From Tenrec ecaudatus (lineage: Eukaryota; Chordata; Mammalia; Afrosoricida; Tenrecidae), in NCBI RefSeq assembly GCF_050624435.1, contig NC_134536.1, forward strand, positions 129,216,758 to 129,280,757: a stretch of DNA of 64,000 nucleotides. Reading direction: 5' to 3'. The notes beneath the pieces were generated by a model that worked only from the letters and a program-made list of their open reading frames with translations, was not told where the DNA came from and made no database searches. Of the stretch, positions 50,101 through 62,100 are shown in pieces (the first letter of the stretch is position 1; each line of letters begins with the position of its first letter). Position numbers and translations under genes: made by a program.

Positions 50101-53100
50101 GTTTTAGGCGACCCCTGTGAAAGGGTCGTTGGCCCCCCCCCCCCCAAAGAGGTTGTGAGCCACAGGTTGAGAACCGCTGGCTTAAAGGGTTGCTATGAGT
50201 TGGAACTGACTCGAAGGCACACAGCAAGAACAAAGCCAATCAAAACTTTGAAGCAGGAGCCAGGCGCAGATCTGGTTTAAAGGTCACCTTGGTTATAGGG
50301 TTAAGAATGGGAGCTCGGCTGGGCACTCGTGAAGCTAAGGCATCGAAGGAGCCCTGGTGGCACCGTGGGTTACATGCTGGACCATTAACCAAGAGTCAGT
50401 GGCCTGAAGGAGAGAGATGAAGCAGGCGGCTTCCTTCAAGATCGAGAGCCTGAGCAAACCCCGGGAGCAGCTCTGCTCTGCCGCATCACGAAGCGGTGAG
50501 ACCAGCTCAGAGGCAGGGGACGGGCGGGAGGAGCAGGGTGGGAGTAAAGGAGACACACACACGCAAAGAGATGGATAGGTTTTCAGTAGGAAAGCCTGCA
50601 CAGGTGGCCTCTGAATGGACAGGAGGGAGCCCTGTTTCTGGGTGGACGGAACACTGTTGACATGACCCAAGCAGCAAGCGAGATTCTGGTCCTTTCTGTG
50701 CTGGTGGCCCTGCATCCTCGATGGAATGGACAACAAAGGCAAAACGATCCCAGTTTTTAGGGTCTAAGTTGAGATCTCAGCTCAGCAGTTCCCAGGCCGA
50801 AGCAGGCAGAGGCACAGTCATGAAGTACTAAATAATTAAAAAAATGTTCCGAGACAAAATATAGTTAAAACCTCAATGTGCTTAAAGAGCACTTGACGGA
50901 CAACGCTCCCCACCTGAGAGACTATCAAAAAGGCCACAAGAACTCCCTGCTCTGCCGCTTGCATCCGCGGTGCCGAGGAGAACAACTGCACGACGGAAAA
51001 GCCAACAGGAAGGTGGGAGCAAGTGGACTGAAAAAGAAGGAAGCCCCCTTCTGACATGTCATAAAGAACAGGAAAAGCAAAGTTCTGTGACAAAGCAGAC
51101 ACACACAAGAACTGAAAACACTAGCTGGGTGGAGTGCCTTCAGGTAAGGCACGCTCTCTTCAGGGGCCGGCATGCACATGACTCGTGTGCTAGACACGGG
51201 CATGGCGTCATGAATGCTGCTGGTCACGGGGGCTCACGTGCCCTTCTCAGGGGACAGCAGCCAGTCTAACGGTGGCCTGGGTCACCTGATCTGCTGTGCT
51301 GAAAATAACATTTTTAGATCCGCTCTTTACATTTTAAACCTGGCAACAACATTTTACATTAGAACGAAGCAAAATGTGGCAATGGGAGAATCCTGCAACC
51401 CTACCACAATCCAAGTAGCAATGTTAGCTGACTCTAACAACGCACAAAGGATTGAAAACATTCTACAAAGAGTTAGATGGTTAAAACCGAGCGTTTGTTG
51501 GGTCCAGAGCATCTAAGTCACAGTAATAAACAGCAACAATATCTACTCCCCAGTCTTATGACACAATGAAATAGAAAAGCCAGTGAGCCCAAACACTAAA
51601 TAAGGCTACAAACCAATCAAGGACCTAACCAGAGGGTTAACCTTTGGGAAAAGGATCACACGTTTTTGAAAACTATAAAATCAAAGTGATTCTGTTAGAC
51701 ACTGTGGTAGTTACATGTCATGTCAACTTGATAAATAAGTGAAGGGGTGGAGTCTAGCCTGTCAGTAAGGTCACAGCCTGATGATGCCTCCTTGTGGGAG
51801 TGGCTTTCTCATGAGGATTCTGGGAACTTCCTCTTCCTCCCAGGACATGAGCTAGACACACTCTCTCTGCTTCACTTTGCTGCTGTTGAGACACTCCAGC
51901 TGCTGAGCGCTGGAGGAGCCACGTGGAGAGCCGTACCAGTACTAAGATGCTTCCACCTCTCGAGACTGGAGCCACAAGACTTTGTACATACTGGCCTGTG
52001 ATCTTCCTGCATTCGGCATCATTGCATGTGCTGGGTTGGTCTGAAGGGGAATTTATGGACTAATATGGGACTTATGCGCTAATATCAGACTTACGGACTT
52101 GATCTGGACTCGGCTGGGATGTTTTCTCAATATACAATGACTCTTTGATATACATCTCTTTCTTATACATATATGAGTAGCTCTGGATTGGTTTCTTTAG
52201 TCAACCTGGTCTAACACAGACATTAATTTTTAAAAAAGAATTATGCCTCATGATGGCTATATTAAAATTTAATAGTTTTTCAAATACAGAGAATAAACAG
52301 GTTATACTTACGCCATCTCTAAATCTGCTGGTAATTCACTTTCTTTCTCCCAGGTTAATATCTCTACTGCATATCGAAACATAATAGCAAAAATATTATA
52401 TGTTCTTGCTATCATATCTTCTGATAAATGCACAAGAGGATCCTGAAAGAGTAGGGCAGAGAAGAAAAAAAGCAAGCACATTAAATTCATATTAATTCTC
52501 CTCTTTATCATTATACCTCCACTCCTCAGAAGACCACTGTGAAAAGCTGGCTGGTCTTCCAGCTGCATCTTCTTGACATTCGATTTGATCCTGTACATTA
52601 TTACTTCCTATGAATTCAAGCTTCCCGAAACACGCTGTTCAGAGTAATCACAACTATGGGGTCAAAATAGCAAGTTATATCCCAATGCCTACTGAATAAA
52701 GCTAAAACGGCATTTCAGGATCTCTAAGACCTAATATTAAATGATTTTTATAGCTCGATAGGTTATTAACACCCAATTTCTCATACCAGCTAAATAAATG
52801 TGATAGAAATATTATACTGGGGAATCTAATTTGGGGGATTTTGAAGGTAAGCACCCAATCGGGTGAGAACAGATTCCCTGGATACATTCAGGTGACTAGT
52901 TTCTCAGCAGGTGAGATGTGAATGCCTGTTAGTAAAAATATCTAGCTTTTAAAAACGAGGCTTATCATGGTATCTTTAACTTTGGCACAACGTTGTACAC
53001 AATCTTTAATCTTCATGTTTCACCTGAAGTCTCTGCACTTCAGTTTCATGGCCCCAAGCAGCTGTATTCATGAAAGTACTGTGGTGCAATCAGCAAGTTC

Positions 53101-56100
53101 TTGTCACTCTACACGCAAAAGGCTGCAATCTTTTTGTACACCTGCCAAGGAGAAGTCTAGCAGACTGGTGCAAAATAAACAGAGAAGGTGGAATTCAAAA
53201 CAAGGCTGGATGAAGAAGGACAAAGCTTCCTAAAGGAGAGGGGTCTGGGGGTTGGAGAAGGTGCGTGTACCTATCTCAGAAAGAAAAAGATTTCTCAAGT
53301 TCATACAGCCCTTTGACTTCTGACGTGCCCCTAACAGATCTCTATATGGCCCATCAAGTTGTTGTTTCCCCTACAAGTAAGGTTTACTACCACCTTTTTC
53401 TAGAGTCAGTAGATTTTAACATAAAACCACCACTGGCGCACAGAAGGAACTGAAACGGGTACCTGCAGAGCATTCACAACAGACTGGGAACAACAGCAAT
53501 AATGATTGATAATAGTAAAGCTCACACTGCACCACATAGAAAGTGGAACCCAAACTCAGCTTTCCTGAATTCCGTCACTTACACAGTCCATTTCTTGTAG
53601 TTACATCCTGTGTTTAGAAACGAAAGGATTGTGATAAACAGATTTTCTAAGAATCAAATGATCTTCAGACAGAAACACCATCTAATTATTGAAAATCCAA
53701 ACCAGTACCGTATATACTTGAGTATAAGCCAACCCGAATATCAGCTGAGGCACCTAATTTTACCACAAAAACTGTATTAAAAATGTGCTGAAAAACTCGG
53801 CTTATACACAAGTATATATAGTATTTGTCTGACTTTATTGCCCAAATCCCAAAGTGTGAATTGCTTCCTATTTGATTTACATGTCTGCTGGGGAAAAACA
53901 ACCAAATCCACCTATCTGTATTTAAAAACTGTAATAGAAAAACATATTCTAAAATGTGTCTTGTTACATGCCTGGCATCAACAACTAGTAATTCTATAGC
54001 AAGACTGGCCTGCTTTGGGGCAGATGCTATTCTGTGTCTGTACTCTTAAACTCCGAGGAGAGTCTGTCAGAAATTAAGAAGGAATGTCTGCAGTGAACAG
54101 ATGATGCGTCTGTACAGGACAGCCATAGGCACCATATTAGAATTCTGACCACGAAGAAACAAAAATGAACAATTCTACTGCAAAAAAAAATGCCTTAAAA
54201 AACCAGTGTGATATACGAACGAGGGTTCCATTTCTGAGGTTTCGGCTTTGTTGGTGGTTCTAACTAGGTCGAGCCCCAGCTCCAGCATCTACTCTGTGGG
54301 ACGTCTTGGCCAAGTTTCTAGATCTCTCTGAAACTTCTGCATCTATAAAATATTAGTAACAAGAGTATCTGTCTTACAGGGTTGTTTTGAGACTTGAATG
54401 AGATAAATTAAGTAAAATACTTAGCATAAGGTTTAGCTATGTAATTGTCACTGATTTATAGTCAACAGGACAAAGACATGGCTTACAGAATTCCAGTCTA
54501 GAAACTCACAGGGGCAGTTCTACGCTGTCCTCTAGGGTCACTGTGGGTTTGGCAGTAAACTGGCGGCAGTGAGTTTGTTTTTTTATCTTCTTTCGCGGGA
54601 GCACTGGTGGCACAGTGGATTATGCATTGGGCTGCTAACCACAAGGTCAGCTGTTCAAAACTATGAAAGACAGTCTTGTAAACCCACAGGGGCAGTTTTC
54701 CCCTTTCCTATAGGTGTGCTGAGTCAAAATTGACTCAATGGCACTGAGTTTGGTGGGATCTACATTCAAATGAGATGTGTGAGCCTTGATAAGTTAATGT
54801 TTTATCATCAAAATCTTTACTGGGACTGTTCATTAAAAGTCAATGCTTATTACTTCATTAAATCTCATTCTCAAATTGCAAGAACACTTTGTTCTAACAA
54901 TCTGGCATTCTGTGATGCTCAACACCCACAGCACCATCGCTGAAGACAAAATGGGTACACAAGCAAATGTAGTGAAGAAAGCTGATGGTGCTGGCTATCA
55001 AAAGATACAGTCTGGGGGCTTAAAGGCTTAAAGTTAAACAAGTGGCCATCTAGCAGAAAAACAACAAAACCACAGAGTAGAAGCACACCAGTCTGTATAA
55101 TCATGAGGTATCTATGGGGATGGGATCAGGTAACAGGCATAATAAGATCCTAAACAAACAAACAAGCATTGTTGAGAACTGGGTTAGGGCAGAGACCCAA
55201 AACCCATCTGTGGACAATAGGACATCCCCTCACAGAAGGGTCATAGGAAGGGAAGAGTCAACCAGGGCACAGTATAGCTCTGATGAGACACAATATTCCT
55301 GTTTCCTTGAGGCTTCCTCACCCCCCACTATCAAGACCCTAGTCCTGCCTTTCACTTAGGGATAGACTGGAGCATGGACACAGGTACAGATAAGAGCTCA
55401 TGATACGCAGAATCCAGGTCAGATAACTCCTTAGGAACAGAAATGGGAGTAGTGATACCAGGAGGGTAGGGGAAATGTCGGGAGAGGAGGTGAGGAAATG
55501 GACACATAATTCCACCACCCAGGGCAAGTATAACAGAAACTGTGGGGAAGGAGACTGGTCAGTGTAAGATATGAAAATAATTTGTCATTGATCAAGGGGT
55601 CACGAGGGGGAGGGGGAGGGAAAAAAGAGGTGCTGATACCAAGGGCTCAACTAGAAAGCAAATGTTTAGAAAATAAAAATGGCAACATATGTACAAATAT
55701 GCTTTATACAATTGATGCATGGATTACTATTAAGAGCTGTAAGAGCCCCCAATAAAATGATCAAACCATAAAAACAGGTGCACGAAAAAGGTGGAGAGAA
55801 AACAAAGGTGGAAAAATAAAAGCTAAAGTTAAGATATCAATTTACACAGCAGATCATGTCCACGTAGCTGGTCTGGAATGACCAAACACTGCCTCTGGTC
55901 TTCCGAGGAGCCTCAACAAAAGGGGTCACAATCAATCAGCAGTCTCATTACCAGGAAAACCGTGTTTCTCAGGAGCTTTTCTGAAGGAGTCACTGTTACA
56001 TTGCATGTGGCGGTACTCTGGTCACTCTCCTATCCAGGGGCAAAGCTGGGAAAGTTGGTTGGTATTTGTTGTGAGTGGTGCTGGGAGATGATATGGTATT

Positions 56101-59100
56101 TAGTGTGTGGAAATGCTCGTGACAGCCTGTTCAGAGGCTTTCTGTAAAGGGTCCCATAGTACGTACTTGGGTCTGCAGGGGCTGTGATGATTCAACCCTG
56201 CTCCCGCTGAGGGACACAGCTGTGGACAGTGGCCAAATGACAAGCGAGGCTGTGTTCCAGTCAACTTTACTTATGACCACTCAGGTATTAATTTTACATA
56301 ACTTTCACACTCAAACTACAATGGTTTTAATTTTTCCCTGCTATTTACACATGTGAAAAACCATTCTTGGCTCAATAGCCCACCAAAGATAGGTAGCGGC
56401 AGACAAGGTCTGCTCTGTGGACTAGTTAGCCCCCATCTGGCCTATCCAATGAAGAAACACCCCCACCGCCCCGTTCCAAAGGTCAAGAGCTAGGAAGATC
56501 CATGAAACTCCTTAGCATGATTTCTATGGGATGCATTATTAAGTTTTTTCCTAGACTTATTATAAAATGCAAGCTGTCAGTGTAATTAACAAATTATGGT
56601 CAGTAAAAACAATTTTACAGACAGGCTAAAATATATATATATGTTTCAGCATTAATTATCTGCCTTTTTATTTACATACAAACCAAGAAAACCTTTTGGT
56701 ATGAATCAGTAATATAATAGTCATATAAGTATCTTTTTTCATTCTTTAACGCTCTGAATAATCTGTTAAAAATCATATAGTAATCTATTATCAAAAGTTA
56801 TTTTGAATGATTTTTAAAATCATTTTATTGGGGACTCTTACAATTGTTGTTACAATCCATATATCAATTATATCCAACATATTCATACATATATTCCATC
56901 GTTCTTTTCTAGACATTTACTTTCCAATGAGCCCTTGGGATCAGTTTTTATTTTTCCCTTCTGTCCCTCCTCCCCGTGGCCCCTTGATAGATTGTTAATT
57001 ATTTTCAAATCTCACACCGACTGCGTGTCCCTTCCCCTCTGGTTTCTGTTGTTCTTCCCCCTGGATGGGGGTATCTGGTTATGTGCCATTCATTGCAATC
57101 AGTGCCCCCTCCCTCCCCACCTTTCCCCACTTCCCCCTACCCATTTGTTATCTCTATTCCCATTCCTGGGTTCCATGTGCTGTGAGTTTTATCTCTTGCC
57201 TCTATCTATGTACATGCTCCTGTCAAGTCTAGATTGGGAGGCGGCACTGGGGTCATGATGGTGGGTGGGGGGGGTTGGTAGCGAGGAGGCTTCAAGGGAC
57301 CACAGGTATATTGTATGACCCATTAGTGCTCTACTGCACCCTGACTGACTCAACCCCTCCCTATGACTCCTCTGTGGGGGATGTTCCATTGTCCACAGAT
57401 GGGCTTTGGGTCTCCACTCCAAGCCCCCTTGATTCTCACCAAAGCATTTTTGTTTGTTTGTTTACTGTTTGTTGTGAATCTTCAGATGCCAATTGCCCTG
57501 CCTTGATGGTACCTAAAATGATCGCATCGGCTAGTGTGCTTCTTCCATGTGGGCTTGTTGCATCACTGTTGGATGGCTGCTTGTTTAACGTCAAGCCTTA
57601 AGACCCTAGACACTATATATTTTAATAGCCAGGCACCATCCTCTGTCTTCACCACATCTGCTTATGCACCCGTTTTGTCTTCAGCGATCATTGTGTGTAG
57701 GGGGTGGTGGTGGTGGGGAGCATCACAGAATGCCAGTTTGTGAGAACAAAGTGTTCTTGTATTGAGGGAGGGTAAGAGCCGAGGCCCAAGGCCCATCTGT
57801 AGCCTCAGTGTATTGCCCATACCACTACTGTTGGATTAATGTGTTTGCATAAGTGCACACCTCTGTTAATCTCCCTATCCATGCCTTTGCTTCCTAGAGC
57901 TTGCCTCTGTTTCATTTTGCCTCCTCCTGGCCCGCCTCACTTTCCCCCTCCTTCTCCCTCTTAGTGCTTCCTGTCCACTAGCTTGGTGTTGCTCTAACAC
58001 TCACAGGATCTCCACCCTCTCCTAGATGCTGGTTCCGCTTCCCTACTTGTTCCCCTGTCCATGCTGCCGACCGCTCGCCACACCCTTCTCCCCACCTCCT
58101 TCCCCCTCTACCTTCTGGGGCCATTGGTCCCACTGCCTTCTCCCCGGGCTTCCCTCCCATGGTACAACCCATATAATTAGGCAAGCCATCCATGTCCTAG
58201 TCAGAACAACAAGAAAACATACGGTTGAAGAAAGAAAAGAAAAAAAGGGGAAAAAAACCCTATATAGGTCCAGGTCTGTTTGCTGGCCTCCATGAGATCC
58301 TCCCCCTGGTCCTGAGGGAGATCGGGGGCTGCCCGCCTCCTCCGAAGTCCATTCTTGGGGCTCCTCAGGGGCTCTGTGGCTCGACTTTACTGCAATTGCT
58401 GATCTGTTATGCTCCATTCCTACACTGTCTCCCTCCCGGGGGTCCCCTGTCTCCGTATGCTCCAGTTAGGGGACACTATGTCTTGAACTGTTGGTAGTCC
58501 CACAGTCCTCTCTGTGTCCCAGCAGCTCCACGCAGGGACCTCCTCCTCTGGGGTGGTGTGCCCGCATGGAGTCTAGGCCGACTGCCCCTCTCTCTTTCCT
58601 CCTTGGTTTGCTTCCGTCTGGGCAGGGTACGCCAGTCCTTTCCCCCACCAGAAGGTCCAGTGTCGTTCTCTGCGGCACAGCTTCCAGGCTGGTTCTGGCT
58701 GGGGTGAGCCCTCTAGTCCAGTCTTTTCCTGCATTCCTCCACCTGTTACATTGCCCTCCTGGTAAAAACTATATTCTAAGAATATTCAGGTCTTGTTTAC
58801 TTCAAGCATAAACCATAGACTACCTAGATATATTTACTACTTTAGTGCATGGAAACCAGGCATGTTCTTCATTTCTCATAACGTAAATAGGAATTAAGGA
58901 AGAGGAGTCGGCAGCTCTCTGTCAATTCCTGGAGCAGATCATTTCTAGGGTGGCACCACATGAGCTCAGCCAGGCAGGTGATCTCACTGGTATTTTCTTA
59001 GAATTCAAGAAGCTAATGAGCACATACACTATTTGAGTTTTTAATCATTGGGATCGGGATCTGCAGGTCAGCAGTTCAAAACCACTAGCAGGTCCACAGG

Positions 59101-62100
59101 GGAAAGTGGGCTTTCTACTCTCCAGTTATAGTCTCAGAAGACTACAGGGTGTCACTGTGCGTTAGCTTTGACTCGAGGGCGGTGAGAGCCACTACCAGAG
59201 AAGAATAAGCCAACTGAGAAACTGCGGGGACACATGATCTTTTCTTAGAGAGCTCCTTTAACACTGGCTAAAAGGGTAATCGGAATCCTGAAGTTTTACA
59301 CCAGTGCTTTTAACCTTTTGTTAGAGTAGAATTTTTTTTAAGATATATTTTTGCCAGCTTTGTTGGTGTTTTTACAAATGGATCTGCAATCCAGTACGTT
59401 AAAGAGAGAAAAATGGAGCTGATCTGATTGAAGTGGGAAAAGTTCTGAGCCCTAACCACTTGGCATCTTCTTACAGCAAATTCTAGAACACTGGACCATG
59501 GACAAAGCTTCAGGCTTTTGAGAGACATCATCTGAAAGACACTGCTCTATGCCTCGGAGTCATGACCACTTCATTAAAATATTTGAGACCTGTAAAGAAT
59601 GTGCATCAGGAAGGACTATTAATGTCTGTTTGTCCCTAATCACTATCAGGACAACTACAGTGCAGCAGGGCTTTGGATGTGCCGACTACTGACCTGCCTC
59701 CAGGAAGGGTCTGACAACAAGCATCAAATTGCTGCAAACAGCAGCAGAGATTCAAGCATTTACTTAGTAAGAAGGGAGTCCCACTACAGCATACAAATGT
59801 CAATCAGAAAAACAGAACAATGCAAGATCAACACCAAGAGAAAACACATTTCTACAAGTGGAGCAAGATAATTTGTACTGAGCTATCACTCTCTAAACTT
59901 GGTCTCATCACATATTCAATGGCAGTGATTTACCGGGAGAGACTAGGTAGGATTGGCTGCCACGTACAGCCACTGGCAAAACCAACAACTATCTGGTCAA
60001 CAAAACTTTACTCACCACACCAATTCACAAAACCCAACTGAGTCAACTAGTCACCACATATGGAAAAATAATTTGAATGATAAATTACGGCTTAGAAAGC
60101 AATCTATACATGATAATGGGAAAATGCCAAAAGACCAAATTAATAGTCAAAGTCAGAATTTAAATTAATTATGTAGAATGTATTTCAGGTAGATTCTAAC
60201 CACAGTAAAGTACCTCTTGCCCCCGCCCCAAAGCAAAGAACTTCCCGAGTACCGCTGAGCCAGCTTCATAGAGCTGCTTTACTCGGTCGTTTCTCACGTA
60301 TAACCCCACTTTCACGGTGAAAACAGCATGTCCTACCTCCTCCTCCTCCATTTCAGAGGGGTTGGGTCCGTGCTTCTGACAGTGAGGACCCACTTTCCAA
60401 GCTTCAGTGTCACCGCAGTCGCAGAAGCCTCCGCCTCCGGAGGTTGTCATCTTGGACAAACAAACAAACAGGCACAGCATCATGTCAGCATGCATTTCCT
60501 AGGGGCTATCAGAGTGTGACTGTGAACATCCAGGGCTAAGAAAGTAACACTGCCTAGGGGTTGCATTTCTCTGGTGGGGGACACTCACCTTCATTAAATA
60601 TCAAACTCTTCAACATTTCAAAGCTTTTAAATACGCCTGCAGGCTCATCTAAGTGACTTTAAAATACAATATGCGGCTTTATACTATCTGATAAACTGCA
60701 GATACTGTAACGAGGTAGAATCTAGCCATGTCTACCATTTTCCTTGATCCGAACAATCACAGGGACCATGGTGGCTTTCCCCGCATGGTATAAAGTGGGC
60801 TCAAGCGAGGAAAGCTAATCGGGTGCTGTGCTACGCTGCTGCAGCACAGGTTCAGGAGTGTAAAGATCCCTGTAGCCACTCCCCGGACAAGTCCTAGCTA
60901 GCTTACAGAAAGGGACCAACAGAAACCGTTTCTCTTCGCCAACGTTCAAAACCAAAGAAACAGCGTATTTTCAGTTATTCCCAAGAGCTGTCTGGCTATC
61001 GGCCAAGAAACACGGGTAGGGCGCCCTTTCCAAAACGAAAGACCACCCACCCTACAGCTTATGCGCCTGATTGTGTTACCAAACCCAGGTAGGAGCTAAA
61101 GGGACCTGGGATTTCCTTACTGATTTATAGAACCAAGAGGACATACAAGAACATAAGGAGCCTAAATTTGTGGTTGTTTTAGTTCATTATTATCAACACA
61201 GAGGAAAGGTAAGCAAAACTCAAAAGGCTGGGGGGTTGGAGGGCTTGTACACGGTCCGTTCCTTTTCATTTGAGAGCAGAGGGAAACCCCATCTAGCAAC
61301 GGCTCTCCAGCCTCTCAATCTTCATGGCCCTGCCTTTCTTTCCACTAGAGGACTAGGACAGGCTTGGGAGGCATCTGCCTGTATCAAGCAGCCACATTTG
61401 GTCTGCCAAGCCCATGACTGCATTACAGCAGGGAAAGCACAGAACTGGCCGGTCTTGTGCCCTGGAATGGGCTGATGGGACATGGTGGCAGACACCCCCT
61501 GAATAATATTAAGAAATTCAAAGCTTCTGTAAAAGACCAAAGCATCACTACAAAATCTCAGAAGCCTTTATTAAAAAAAAAAAACAAAAACAGAGAAAGT
61601 GCAGCTCTTGTTTCTTGACACAGCCGTGGCCCCCCAACCCCCCCCACAACCCGGGTCCACCGTTCCGTTCCGGTAGCCCTGCCCTGAAGAGGCGGCGCTC
61701 CTTGACGCCCACCATCAACATGGCAGTCACAGCATCGTTAAGGGACTATAATCTTCTTCCTTTTAATGTCTGTGGAGTTTGGGGAGTAAAACGACATCTA
61801 AAGGGGCAAGATGAGAGTTGGGGGGCGGGTAGGATGGATGGGTAAGGAACTCTCCACAGAACAGCCCTGCGACCCTCCAGGCAGGAGCAGGTCTGCTGAC
61901 GTACGGGGAGATCCCTCAGTGCTTGCTTTCTTCAGAGCTCTTCCTCATAAGCCCTCATCATCCTGTGTCCTTAAGGGACTCCCGGTCCCTGTGCAGTCCC
62001 CAAATCAGCTGCCCCACATTCTGAGCTGACCTCTCTGTCCCAAATTCATCTTTGATCTTCTTAACCTTTTAGAGACGCTTGATCCATCTGGAAATGGTTG

